From Branchiostoma floridae (lineage: Eukaryota; Chordata; Leptocardii; Amphioxiformes; Branchiostomatidae), in assembly GCF_000003815.2 (NCBI RefSeq), contig NC_049995.1, positions 7,067,576-7,131,575 of the forward strand: a stretch of DNA of 64,000 nucleotides, in the 5' to 3' direction. The position numbers were made by a program, and so were the translations under genes. Each line of letters begins with the position of its first letter. Position 1 is the first letter of the stretch. The notes under the pieces are model-generated. The model worked only from the letters and a program-made list of their open reading frames with translations, made no database searches and was not told where the DNA came from. Positions 12,401-23,038 of the stretch are shown here, piece after piece.

Positions 12401-15400
12401 CTGTCACCTCTCGTCTGCCACCTGTACAAGCTGACACATGGCGCATGCGTGAACTGTTGCCGCGCCGCCAAGGCCCCTTATGGCTCGATTATCTCAATGA
12501 TAGCGCCCCTCTGGTTGTTTTCGTGCCTTATAGGATCAATGCTAATCTGTCCTCGCATTTGATCCAAGTAAAAATAAAGTTGTTAGATACAAGGGCATCA
12601 TCCAAGGAGGTTAAAAGATAGACATAGGTTGGCGTTTCTATTTATTTCACAAAGTACTCCCTAGAACCTACCAATGCTTTGTAAGACTATTCCTTTTTTA
12701 GGGAAAAATATTTAAACATGGTATTTGTTTGTTTGTTTGTTTGTTTGTTTGTTTGTTTGCATTCCATACCTGGTAAACAGGTCAAGGCGTAACTAGAAAG
12801 CCGGGTCTTACATCTGCTCGGAGATTGGGCACGTGTCCTTGTTGCGGGGATGTTTTAGGTCACGCGGCGGGGGAGAGAAGCACCTCTCACCGCCCCGGCA
12901 AAGGTTAACACACTCCCGCCGACACGGCCCGGCTCTCCCGGTGTCAGGTTCTCCCTCGTCATAACAAACCCGGGGACAGGCGAGTCAGGAACAGTTTACT
13001 CACCGTCTCACGTGGGGAACAGATACTGATAACGTGTTAGTTTTGTTACACTGATACATATTAGTGGGGTGTGTTATCATGTGGATGAAATTCTTCAATG
13101 ACAGATGTCCATCATGTCCATTAGTTCATGTCACCTGAGACTGAATTTCGCAGTGAATTGGAGATTATGCCTTCAAGCCATTCATACTCCCCCTCCCAAA
13201 ATATCAGGTCTAAAGATTGCATCTCTGAAAATGTACCAGTTCTCAAATATAACGTTATCAATCTCATTCTCTGACATGTTGAAGCACTCGCTTACTCGTT
13301 CACTCACTCATTCATTAACTCATTCATTCACTCACTCGTTCACTCACTCACTCACTCGTTCACTCACTCACTCACTCACTTACTCGTTCACTCACTCACT
13401 CACTCACTCACTCACTCACTCACTCACTCACTCACTCACTCACTCACTCACTCACTCACTCACTCACTCATTCCTTTATAAGGCTAAAGGGCAAATCCAA
13501 CAGATTTTCACAACGTCTTCTTGCTGCGCACAAAACCTATCAACCACCCAAACAAATAATGACCATACCTTGTCCAGAACAAGAATCAAAACCGGGAGTT
13601 CTGCAGCAGTACCCAGTCTAAAAACCGCTAGGAGGGCCCAGATTTCTTGCACAATACAAGACCTAACCACCTACCAAATTTCATGACAATTATTGAAATT
13701 CGAGTTAATTTCGAGTTAGCGAGAAAGTGGAGTGTTCGCGGTGGTTTTAAGTTCAGTTCGCGGTAAGACTTCCTCGCGAAAACCACGAACATAAAACCAC
13801 CGCGAACATTTCTTCATTTACAGTTTTTTATGCTGTTGATGATTAAAACTATCAAAAACCTAACTTTTTTGGCGAGACTAAAAAAAAAAAAAAAATGTAG
13901 GAAAATACTTTTGCATCGTATCTGTGCGGTGGTAAGCACCGAAGGTCACGGCATTTGCCAAGAAAACGTCGTGTTGTTTTAGCCTGGACTAACTTCCCTC
14001 AGACAAGCCGTCCTCGCCGCTGAAAGGAAATAAATCCCCCAAACGTTTCTTCAGGCGGCTGTGTTAGTCCTGTTAGTTCAGCATCTGCTGTCTCAGGAGA
14101 CGGTGTTTCCATCACTACAGGAGAGGCCAGCACAATGCAATTCTCCGGTTCACAACAAATATATCACCGCCATGGCTCAAAACCCCTTGGATTAGCCTCG
14201 TGATTGAAGGATTTTGATTGGTTATTTGGTTTGAGTCACTTACACCAAGTACCTTTGTTCTAATCTCATGGCGCCTGCTACGACAGTGACGCTGACATTT
14301 GGCGCCAAAAGAAGCCACAAAGTCCTGTCATGACGTCAGAATCAAACAACAAGATCCTGACGGACCCCAGAACAAAGCGGTTTTGACGATATAAACGGAA
14401 AACGTCGTAACATTGTGCCCGTCTGTGTTTCGTCAGACCGCGAATTTTCCATTCATATCGTCCAACATCGCCATGTTCTGGGTTCCGTCGGCATCATCTC
14501 GTTTGATTCTGACGTCATGACAGGACTTTGCGGCTTCTTTTGGCGCCAAATGTCAGCGTCACCCGACATTGTAGAGGCGCCGAAAGACTGGACAAGAAGT
14601 CAACGGTACTGCCGGGTGTAAGTAACTCAAGCCCAATAGGCATTGGGCTTCGTCTTTAATGCTTTTAATGGGACTGATATATAAGAGAGGGCAGAAACTA
14701 TTGCTCACTTTTTCCTTACATTTCATAATAATGACAATGTCTGATGACTTCGCTAACCGTGACATGTACCATCTGTTTTTCAATCATATATTCTAGCTAC
14801 CCTAGCCTGGGAACCATACCATCGAGGCGCTCGGCGGTGTAGGGGTGACCGCCCGTACAGTTGATTGGTACAGGCCGGGGGAGTTCTTACGGGGTTAGAT
14901 TGATTTAGTAGGGGTAAACTCAAAAAGGCCGGCTACAAGCTCTATAGGCGAAATCTCAAAGGGCAGCTAATCAGACAGGCTGACAGAAGCAGGCCGGTGC
15001 CGGGTAAAGCTCCCCAAAGCCGACCGCGGAGAATGGTACCCAGGCTAAGCTACCCCAGTACTAGTCCACCATTCTTAATGCAGCGTCCTTACAACCGAGT
15101 CAGAGGAAGAAACCATTATTTTCATTAAAAAGATAGGCTGTCGATATGGTTACCGTTGGCGATTTTGGCTGACCGCGAGCCTCGAGGAATTTGAAGAACA
15201 ACTATCTCTGCCAGGTCCCTTACTGTTCATTTTCACATACTCGCTCATTGCCTTTATCAATTAATTAGTCATAGAAACTTCTGTTCTAAGCCGAGACTTC
15301 ATAAAAATGCGACATTGGCGACGTTTGTTTGGCCGCAGAGGAATAGGCACGCGTGGCACTATCTCCAAGTAGATAAGGTAGAAAGTCGAACCGTTCCTCT

Positions 15401-18400
15401 TCTCCTGACAGTCTTACGTAAGTTCGTGTCTGGGGGCTGATTACAAGAAAGTGGACTTGAGAAAAACATGTGTTAGCGATATTAGAAACACACATGCCAC
15501 AAGAACAGTGATTGACAGTGTTGTAACAAGTGACTGCATGATTCCAACTACAAGCGCTGGCTATATGAGTATATCTAGATTAGTTTGGTTACTCTTTCCA
15601 TGGTTATTGGAGACTACTCAGCAAGCATTCTTTTATTACTTAACACTATTTTGATACGTAACACTTAATTGTTGATAGCCTTCGTAGATGTGATGAGTCT
15701 GTATTTTCAGAAAAAAAATTACGACTTTCTCTCCCCAACATCTGCTTGGAGGTGAGCGTGACTCACTGGCGTTTCCACAGACAAGATTAGAACAAAAGAT
15801 TGTTTGGAATCACGATAAAGCCGGGAGGCGAGGTGACAGGGATTAGACTTGTGTCTACAGCCAGGCGCGTTGTCATGGCGACAGGCCACGCCCTGACGGA
15901 TGCGTGCCGATGGTCTGTGCCAGAGTTGAGCCAGACAGACTTTTTTTCACACACCTACGCGCGAGTTTTTTTTTCTTTGAACCGTGCACACATATGGTAC
16001 AAAAGAAAATGAACAAGGAGCAGAGGGGAAGGGGTGTGTAGAGAGAGGGTATGAGAGGGAGAGAGAGAAAGAGAGAGAGGGGAGATAAAGAGAGGAGGAG
16101 AGGGAGAGAGCGGGGAAGATAGAGAGAGAGGGAGGGAGAGAGGGATATGTGAGAGAGAGGGAGGGAGAGAGAGGGAAAGAGGGAGAGAGGGGGAAGAGTA
16201 GGGAAAGGGGGACAGAAAGAAACGAACGCGAGTGACGTGCATGGGTTAGATACTTGTGAGTGAGAGAGTGAGTGCGTGAGTGAATGAGTAAGTGCGAGTA
16301 AGTGCGACGTCATAGTAAGTAGTATTGGCATCCAGCAATTTAAAATATCTAACTTTAAAAATAGGAGACAGACAGCTAGGCTGACAAAAAGTTCTAATAT
16401 GGAAAAATGCAGCTCCAGATATCACACTGAGGATGATTGCGGTGCGACAGACGTAGTTTAGGCGAAGACTGAAGAAGAACCCACACTATCTATTAAAAAG
16501 TCCTTGTTTCAGGTGTTTCACCGCGAAGGAAGTGAGGGCCAAGAAAAGGAAGACATAGATTTCAGCCCAAGGCACCGTGCAGCCAAACACAAGACGACAG
16601 ATCTTCTGTCACGTTGTGTTACGAGGTGACTGCCCTTTACCGAGGTCCCCTAGTCACCGGGCATGTTGCCTAAACAAGCGATCTGTCATGCAGGCCTCGA
16701 GGTAAAGGACCGCGGCAGAGCGATAAAAATCTGCTCAAGATTTACCCAAGTCCTTCAAGTCGTAAATCTTTAAAAGCAGTTACGGTCCTTGGGCGAGATC
16801 CATCAATTCTATAGCCTCCTTCGCAGACCTTTTAGGTTCGGCCTACTTTTATTTTAGGAGGAGCTGCTCTCTATCGGGCTAGCTGCGCTTGCTATAGGGA
16901 GAATATTTGACAAGGGAGCTTGGCCACGAACTAGGGTTTCATTTACTTAGCCTCCACCACTCTAGGCCTTCCTACGGAGATGCGGGGATCGTAGAATTCC
17001 GAAAAAAATCGGAAGATTGGCCAGGGGAGTCAGTCAGCTTAGCCTTAGGTTCATGTTTCCCCTCCGCGAGGCCGACCAACTCCTATGGTAGCAAAACTCC
17101 CTTGACAAATTACTCTCCCTATAAGTATAATGGCCAGCGTAGTCAGTCCGGTAGAGACTACTCTATCGGCGTAGCTGCCAAGGGAGTTTGGTCACCAACT
17201 AGGGTTTCATTGGCCATCTAGTGCAGAGGGAGACTGACTCTCCTGGCCAACCTTTTGCTGAAGTCTACGATCCACATTGCCGTAAGAAAGCGCATGACTG
17301 AGGCTACGGGAGCGCTGATTTGCGATGTTCAACATAGGCCAAGATCTCTAGGCGTTTGCCATTTGGCATTGCGCTTCCCGACAACAGAGAACTTGGCAAA
17401 TGTTGTTCCGTACCTAGAAGACCTGCGAAGGGGGCTACTAGTTTGATTTCTTGTTTCGAGTGCCATACTAGTACTCGAAAAACTAAATAAGAGAGCTCCT
17501 CTCCAGTCAATTTGCTCAGTACACTGAGTAAATCAATTAACAGTGATGCTAGATTAGCGCTGCGATTCAGTACGGGTGCTGGCGCGCCATGGGGTCCTTG
17601 ATTCAGATAGCGGGAGATGTGGGGGGATAAGATTAGGGGGTGCCGATTGTTTTCGCAGGTTGTTGTGAAGGGGGGTTATCCAAAACACACCTGTCGTTTC
17701 CAATCAAATACTAGACGGCCGACTTTTAGTCTCGCGTTATAGGGCAAGATTTACGGTAAACAAGGCTGGTTTGTTCAGTGCGTTACCACTGCGAGGTTTC
17801 AGACGACACTGCAAGGTTTCAGACGACACTTTGTGTCCCTGAGGAAAAAATACTCTCAAAGCAGAGGTTAGCCTCCGCTTGGCTTTCGACGACCTTTCAA
17901 GACGTTTTGGCAGGGTTTCTTCGTTAGCTGGTGGACAAACGAAACCCTGCCAAACTGGAAACGCTTACAAAATCATAAAAAGACATAAATAGGGCCAAAT
18001 CCTGACCTCTGCTTGAGAGTAAAAAGCTTTAGCCAAAGTCTTAGCAAGGAGGTTATATGGTCTTAGTAATGCACGATGGGGCGTTTTTTCGCGGTCGTTT
18101 GCTTCGGCTGATTAACCGAAAGAGGTGTCGATTTCGCCAAGAATCGACAGCAAGGCACAAACTAAATTGACACAGTGGTGAAGGATAAAGGGTTATAGAA
18201 AGGTTAGGGGCTAATTTGTCGTGTTTGTTTTACTTTAGGGAGGAGGGAATGGTAAACCACATACAGGCCCCAAGGTTACAGTGTCCCTCGGGACGTGGCG
18301 ATAAAGAAGTCAATGAAATCAAGACGAGAGATCACATTGAGAACGACAAGGCCAAACAAAGGGGCTATACTTCTCTTCGCAGCGGTGAAACGTTCCATGT

Positions 18401-19154
18401 GTTGCCGTGTAATTTATCGCACCGGCCGGCTCAAGAACATATGTTTGCCTTGTCTACACTGCAACAACGCAAGGCTTAGAGGAAGCCATAGTTTGACTAT
18501 ATGGTTTCTAAAACCACGACACTGATATCAACACACACATACAGCACTTTCTACTAAACCAGACACATTCCTGCACAGACTCAGTTTTATAAACAAAGGC
18601 TAGAGGGTGTAGAAACATGTGCTAAAGTTGGCAAACTTTAGAAGGGAACGGGCTAGGCGATACGTACTTATTTCCTTGGGTATCGTTGGCTCCAGGCTAT
18701 TAGAATCGCCGAACCCTTGTCTCGAGCGAGCCTGGTGGAAAAGTATAGCAAAGATACAGGCTTAAAGTCTAGAAGTAAGTCAAAATCTTTATAGTTCGTA
18801 CCAACTGGTAATTGCAACACACAAATTGGTGCAATACACTGGTACTAAACGATTGAAAGAGGCAATTAAAAGCGGTGAATGTACGGAATGTGGTATCCCA
18901 AACGCTAGCTGAAAAGTAATTAACTTTTAATCAAGTAGTCAAGGCTTGATTAGCATTGCGTAGGCGGTGGAAATTCCTTCCCCATCTATGCAATGTCCAG
19001 TCGGATTTACACAGGCTAAGAGGAATTCTTGTAAACAGCGAACAATGAAAAAATAACAAAGGATGCTCACCTGACCATAGTAGTACGGTTGACGGGGTGC
19101 GCTGTGGACAGAAGAGGCGAGGAAAATCGCCAGAAAGACGAGTCTTGGTAGCAT
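6392..19154 (-). CDS. Secreted single-Ig plus CBM14 chitin-binding protein (VCBP-like architecture)
   Basis: Six proposed exons: 19071-19154, 10644-10698, 8508-8667, 7737-7888, 7033-7211 and 6392-6442. All are AG/GT flanked, phases agree throughout, and the total of 681 nt gives 226 residues plus stop. Exon 1 is a signal peptide (MLPRLVFLAIFLASSVHS, then APRQ). Residues 47-150 form one Ig domain split by an intron: cysteine in FICKV, LVWEKDG tryptophan, and GNYTCVV with the second cysteine and an N-glycosylation site. Residues 151-210 form a CBM14 domain with six cysteines (DPKDCSRYYVC, GYCPDGLVFD, PRPCG). Amphioxus VCBPs pair two V-type Ig domains with one CBM14 domain; here there is one Ig, more like the lachesin/IgLON type. 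It would be secreted and bind chitin-like glycans. Exons 3, 4 and 5 are strong. Exon 2 (55 nt) and the last exon are weaker. The link of exon 1 to the rest is inferred from strand and phase. Confidence 0.62.
6729..7020. repeat. About four diverged tandem repeats of ~80 bp with CCAAT and ATGGCGG words
   Basis: Units begin near 6733, 6818, 6896 and 6970. They share the order CAACATGGCGG, CTCTTA, TGACGT-like, GCAAAnGACCAATGGAAA, TTTAACCAAtCAAC. The array lies in the proposed last intron of the Ig-CBM14 gene. Confidence 0.7.
7033..7211 (-). CDS. CBM14 / peritrophin-A exon of the Ig-CBM14 gene
   Basis: Acceptor CTGCAG at 7217-7212, donor GTAGGT from 7032. The exon starts with two bases of a split codon, matching the single base left by the Ig exon, and ends on a whole codon. 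The six cysteines and the aromatic Y-Y of DCSRYYVC follow the CBM14 pattern C-x(n)-C-x5-C-x(n)-C-x(n)-C-x(n)-C. Confidence 0.9.
7623..7730. repeat. GA-rich low-complexity tract
   Basis: A purine run (GAGAGA with AAAG and CAGA interruptions) immediately downstream of the second Ig exon. On the gene's strand it is a long pyrimidine tract starting within 10 nt of the donor. Confidence 0.9.
7737..8667 (-). CDS. Ig-domain exon pair of the Ig-CBM14 gene
   Basis: Exon 8508-8667 gives the A to C' strands, from EPNFYDRAVF through the WEKDGRVLFVDNYR turn. Exon 7737-7888 gives the rest, ending QLKVD. The intron falls in the middle of the domain (phase 2), unlike a domain encoded whole by one exon. The residue pattern (DNYRV, GEYLLRVFHVSKEEEGNYTC) is that of I-set or V-set Ig domains. 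The donor of the second exon opens directly into a CT-rich intron tract. Confidence 0.85.
9560..9745 (-). mobile_element. tRNA-derived SINE copy 1 (diverged)
   Basis: Read on the minus strand there is an A-box-like TGGTCGAATGG (9726-9716) and a B box GGTTCAATTCC (9669-9659). The body that follows (CCTTGGGAAAAGCACT, ACTTTCCTCAC, CAGGTGAAAAAATG) is shared with the copies near 26.4 and 60.0 kb. It is not a functional tRNA, because the acceptor stem is not maintained. Confidence 0.75.
10644..10698 (-). CDS. Possible exon 2 of the Ig-CBM14 gene
   Basis: A strong donor, GTAAGTGC, starts at 10643, and an acceptor TGTCTCAG ends at 10699. The 55 nt turn phase 0 into phase 1, exactly what is needed between the signal-peptide exon and the first Ig exon. 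It would encode NRVLCPTVPSNRVLLVSV. The sequence has no domain signature, and an inverted-repeat element starts only about 25 bp upstream of the acceptor. Confidence 0.38.
10722..10950. mobile_element. Inverted-repeat element with G-tract spacer
   Basis: The left arm contains TTCGCAGACTTC, GAATTTTATTTCATGGGG and CTGGTTCGCAATTT. The right arm, reverse complemented, contains TTCGCAGACTTC, GGATTTTATTTCATGGG and CTGGTTCGCGATTT. The arms are about 75 bp with mismatches. A run of eleven G sits in the left arm. Confidence 0.7.
11858..12063. mobile_element. MULE-like MITE with 9-bp target duplication
   Basis: The element starts TACTCTCAAAGCAGAGG and ends CCTCTGCTTGGAGAGTA. Inner inverted words GGCTCCGGCTATTTTTT and GTCGTTTTTATCGGGCTTTC extend the arms to about 85 bp. 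It is flanked by the perfect direct repeat CTTTTTAGG at 11849-11857 and 12064-12072. A 9-bp duplication is the usual Mutator-like signature. Confidence 0.88.
12725..12760. repeat. (TTTG)n microsatellite
   Basis: About nine tandem copies of TTTG/GTTT. Confidence 0.95.
13287..13472. repeat. (CTCA)n tetranucleotide array
   Basis: About 45 copies of CACT/CTCA with occasional TTCA and CGTT variants. The open frame across it is a low-complexity artefact. Confidence 0.95.
13735..13808. mobile_element. TTCGCGGTGGTTTTAA-family short repeat, copy 1
   Basis: TTCGCGGTGGTTTTAAGTTC and the inverted AAAACCACCGCGAACAT form a short inverted pair. The same words occur at 36463-36560 and 56330-56515. Confidence 0.65.
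14270..14581. mobile_element. Foldback element carrying E2F-type and CRE palindromes
   Basis: Arms of about 140 bp are reverse complements with scattered mismatches. In each arm the order is GGCGCC, GTGACGCTGACA, TTTGGCGCCAAA, AAGAAGCC, AAAGTCCTGTCATGACGTCA, GAATCAAAC. It has no coding capacity. The ends are at the outer GGCGCC words. Confidence 0.85.
14813..15047. mobile_element. TAGCCTGGG-ended MITE with 8-bp target duplication
   Basis: The termini TAGCCTGGGAACCAT and ATGGTACCCAGGCTA are inverted. The perfect direct repeat AGCTACCC flanks at 14805-14812 and 15048-15055, which fits hAT-like insertion. Confidence 0.82.
16017..16310. repeat. Purine-rich low-complexity tract
   Basis: About 190 nt of nearly pure A/G (GAGAGG, GGGAGAGA), followed by a GTGAGTGA stretch. 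The serine-leucine reading frame on the minus strand is an artefact of this composition. Confidence 0.95.
16892..17123. mobile_element. Inverted-ended repeat, copy A (partner at 41.4 kb)
   Basis: The left end TATAGGGAGAATATTTGACA is inverted relative to TTGACAAATTACTCTCCCTAT at the right end. The interior (CCTCCACCA, GGGATCGTAGAATTC, TGGCCAGGGGAGTCA, CCGACCAACTC, GGTAGCAAAACTCCC) is shared in the same order with 41447-41650. Confidence 0.7.
17851..18021. mobile_element. MULE-like MITE family, second copy
   Basis: Starts TACTCTCAAAGCAGAGGTTA and ends CCTCTGCTTGAGAGTA, as in the element at 11858. Inner inverted words GGCAGGGTTTC and GAAACCCTGCC fold together. No clear target duplication remains. 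Confidence 0.75.
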
Positions 19155-19257
19155 CTTGAAGATTTCTGTGGATTCTGGTTTATAGAGACTGCTAGTCTGT
19201 CTACCAACTGCCAGCTGTGACCGAAACGTCTGAAGTCTGCCGGCTCACACCCGCGCG

Positions 19258-19342
19258 CCTTTATACATATGCAAAACCGCACAACAGTACACAACAGTCG
19301 TGACGTCACAACAAATCACAGGCCCACGAAGCCGTGACGTCA
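19258..19342 (-). promoter_or_regulatory. TATA box and twin CRE sites upstream of the signal-peptide exon
   Basis: On the minus strand, TATAAAGG occupies 19265-19258, about 104 nt above the ATG at 19154, so transcription should start near 19230. Two perfect CRE palindromes, TGACGTCA, lie further upstream at 19301-19308 and 19335-19342. Position and order fit a core promoter with CREB/ATF input. Confidence 0.6.
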
Positions 19343-19794
19343 CGCACTCCTCAGGGACAGGTGTTTGTGTGTGCGCCATAACCCCCCCCCCCCCCCCCTC
19401 TTTCTTATGTCTACAAATCGTTTCCGAAGTAGGGTGAAAGTACTCAAGGCCCACACAAGGAAAACAAAGAAATTATTTTACGATTGTTACTTAGGGTATT
19501 CAAGGGGACTTAAAACTCATAACTTCCCTCACGTCAAAGGATATGCGATAAAAGGTCACAGGAAAAGGTGGAACAAAACAACTTTTGATCCGAACTGAAG
19601 TTTGGACCGACGTATAGCGGAAACTGTCTAGCAAAAATCATGTGCTAAATCCTTTCGCCAAGGTTCAGTGGGCAGTATAGAAGGACGTATTGTGTAGTAT
19701 GTAAGTTCTGTCGTTCAATGTCTGAAAGGTAGGTTGTTCTAGTGTGTGGGGTCTTTGTAGTATGATTCAGCGATATCGAGTTTTTATCGCTAGA

Positions 19795-19905
19795 AAATCT
19801 ATCTATCTATCTATCTATCCATTCATTTATCTAACTAGCTATCCGGCCATCTATCTATCTATCTATCTATCACAGTATCTATCTATCCATTTGTCTATCT
19901 ATCGG
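19795..19905. repeat. (TCTA)n tetranucleotide array
   Basis: Tandem CTAT/TCTA units with a few interruptions. Confidence 0.95.
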
Positions 19906-22474
19906 TCATTTTCTCTTCTCCGTCTGTAACGCCATTGAAACCACATGCAAGTGGGTACACAAAGTCATATAGTTTTCTTTGTTTTCAAACGACCCTTCGA
20001 CAGTACAATACACACCAGTTTCTAAAGGTTTAATACTATAGGGTAGGCACCTGTTGTTAATTGAATCCTCCAAGTAGACAATTGTGTGGCATCCACAGTA
20101 GATTTAAAGTGACAGACATGTCTCTTTACTGGCTAAGAAAATCCCTTTAAATTCTTCCATATGTGCTACCAAGTTGGACTATTCCATTGTCGAATCGACA
20201 GAGGGGTGAGAGGATTTTGTTTTTATATTCCAGGTGTATTGAGGGTCTCAATATTCAACAAAGATACTGAAAACTAAAGGAGAATCATTATTACTTTCAT
20301 CTGTACAAATCCTACGTTATACATTTTAATGTTCAATGTCGGACAATTATTTTTTCTAACACAATACCCCTTTGCCCATGGGGGATTATATTGGTACATA
20401 CACAAAGCTAACGTTCCCACCAAAGTCTTGTACTTTGTTTTACACGATATTTGCCATGTCATGATTTGACTTCGACCTTGGCGCTGGAAAGTATACACTT
20501 TTCCCTGAAGCAAATAATTTCGTAATTCCAGAATTCACAAGGGGCGAGACATAAAATAGTTGGTTGCTAGTAAACACAACCTACACACGACACAGATATC
20601 ATGGGAAACAGAGACATATTTTAAACATTACTCTCTATACACCGCGCTTTCAATCGTTTAACGATAAATTAAGATTGAAATTTATTGAAATTGCAGACAA
20701 TGCAATGCATGGCAAACCCAGGTAACTTAGCTGATATTGGGTTCCAACGTGCAACACATACATACATTTACACTTCTCATACATACAGAATACACATGAT
20801 TAACTGAAATATATACTTCAAGTATTTGTTGCTTCTTCATGTGATATATTCTTTAACTGTTTCCTTCGCCGGAAGTTTGTGTTACAAACAGCAACTTAAC
20901 ATGTCCTTCAGATATGAAGGACGGAAATAAAAATCATTTGTTTATGTTGTTTCCGCCCGCATTGCTCTATAAAAACAACAACATAAAGAAAACTGACGGA
21001 ATTAACTTTATTGATAGACAGGCAAATATTAACTTAACTCAAAACAAGTTCTAGGGCTAAGGTTGTTTCATGATGACTATATCTTCTGTAGTCGACTTTG
21101 ACCTTGAAACCCTCTTGACAAAGTGCCATAATTCAACACAGATGTAACGCGCCCCCCTCCCCCGACTATAAATCTCATCACATCTTACTAAGACTTCAGA
21201 ATTTCCTGGTGCCAGAAATCTTAATCAGATTGAAAACTTGTTGAAGGACTTGAGAGGATTGGGTAACGTCCTTGGGAAAGAGGAAGACCTTGAAGGAACG
21301 GAAGTGAAGTCACTTCCTTGTTCTCTTGGGATATTCCCATTAAAATTTAGTGATTAGCTTGGGGGGATAAAGTTGTGTGTTCAAAGCTTCATTTCTATTT
21401 CGATTTTTCTACTCCATATTTCATCTTCAGTGTTGAAGATAGCACATTAAACATGTTATGTGGATATACTTTCGCAGCTTGGCAATAGTTTTAACCGTTA
21501 ATTATTTCTTCAATGGAAATATTAATTGTACTTGATATAGCGAGAGAGTTCTACCTTGAAGAAGAATTTTACAGAGACCAAAAATGATTAATTAAAAATA
21601 CTTCGTCTAAAAAAGTCTGACAATCCCTTAACATTAAAAATTGAACATCCCTTAGAATATCCAAAAGTGCTTAATGAGTCACCCCTTCATGGTGAATGCT
21701 TGTGTGCGTCAGATCTAAATCTTTTTTCCTATACGAAAAGTCAAAGTTTTACTGTATTTTAGATCATAGATGCAAGTGGCAACGTCATTTCCTATACCAC
21801 TGAGATTTACACTCCCCTAACGGACCAAGTTGGAACTACAGCTCCAAAACTATCGTCGTCTGCTTTACAAGTATCAATTTCTGCACTGCAACCACGTCAT
21901 GAATTTTCTCCCTACATTCTTCACATTGTCAAGCCTCAACCTTGTGAAGAGACATGTCGACAGTTGTGTTCACAAAGTGTGTATCTCCAACAGGAAGAAG
22001 GTGTCGTTTTCACCAATTCCGCCATGTGGCGCATCTCAAAGAATGTGACCCACCAAGGTCAGCTCCTGTGTTATGAACATGCGTTGAAATACGTGATTTC
22101 CAGGTCGGACCCATGACTGGACAAGACTGAATTCCTTTCTTGGCGCTGTGCCCAGTCTATATGACGGACAGCAGTGTTGTACTAATCTACTGACTTCCAT
22201 GTTGATGTTTACACAAACCTTAGGCCTTGACTGGGCAGGTGCCAAAAATGAGAAATGAAGAAGTGAGCCAAAGTTTGAGGATCACATCCTTCTACCAAGG
22301 TTAACTGAAGAAGTAACATGTAATAATCGGCTTTCCATCTCAGTGGTTGTGTGTTTTAAAGATGTGCGAACATTATTGAAAGGAATTCGCTATCAGTAAC
22401 GTCAAAGAGTTTATATGTCGGATTCCCGATCCGAGTGTGCGGGTTCAGTGCTTAAGCCTGTGCAAAGACTGTGT

Positions 22475-22582
22475 GTATGGTGTGTGTGTGTTTGTACGTA
22501 ATTGTGTTTTTAAATGTTTGCATGTGTATACGTGTGTTTGTTTAAGTTTGCGTGCGTGTGTGTGTGTGTGTGTTTGTGTGTC
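22475..22582. repeat. GT-rich microsatellite
   Basis: TG dinucleotide runs broken by TTTG and CGTG words. Confidence 0.9.
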
Positions 22583-23038
22583 AAAACGACTTTGCTTACC
22601 TACTTTCTTTTTTTAGATTTTTCTCAGAAAACTTGTAGCGGTCAAAACGTGAAACGGCTGAGTTTAACATGTCAGTGCCCTTCGATTCTAAGAATCCAGC
22701 AAAGACGCTTCATTTATTTCCACACGTTGCCCACCATTTCCACAATCTTTCTCAGAAATTCAGTGATTCATCAAAAACGCCCTCCTACAAATCTTGTTTC
22801 GAGCATTAGTGACAAGATTCAATCATCACTCAAGACTTCTTCTGGAATTGGAGCCCCAAAGTTGTTTATTTGTGTGTTTAAGACGAGACAGCGTTGTTTG
22901 CAAGGCAGGTCCGTAGCATTTCTTAGAGAACTGTAGAACTTCTCACAACTCTTGTGAGCTCGAGTTCTGTGCTTGAGAGAGGCACACCTCGAGTGTGTTA
23001 TAACCCACCCTATACTTATCCAAAAGCCCTACCAACCT

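Larger units (their letters stand above)
10951..19070. other. Large proposed intron 1 of the Ig-CBM14 gene (with repeats)
   Basis: No recognised domain is encoded on either strand. The region holds the MULE-like elements at 11858-12063 and 17851-18021, microsatellites, the foldback at 14270-14581, the 8-bp-TSD element at 14813-15047 and a longer repeat at 16892-17123. An unrecognised cysteine-rich open stretch lies at 12811-12984 on the minus strand. Confidence 0.5.

Noticed and set aside
13105-13686. Plus-strand 193-codon frame rich in THSL
   Set aside because: Translation of the (CTCA)n microsatellite.
15286-15495. Minus-strand frame with LSGEEERFDFLPYLLGDSAT resembling a retroelement Gag segment
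   Set aside because: Only a faint resemblance; no reverse transcriptase, LTR or zinc knuckle nearby.
15873-16331. Minus-strand 152-codon Ser/Leu/Pro frame
   Set aside because: Low-complexity translation of a purine tract.
16521-16604. Minus-strand hydrophobic stretch (CRLVFGCTVPWAEIYVFLFL) as a possible membrane exon
   Set aside because: Acceptor plausible but donor and neighbours do not fit any gene here.
22514-22936. Plus-strand 140-codon frame
   Set aside because: Its start lies in a GT repeat and the rest shows no domain or splice context.
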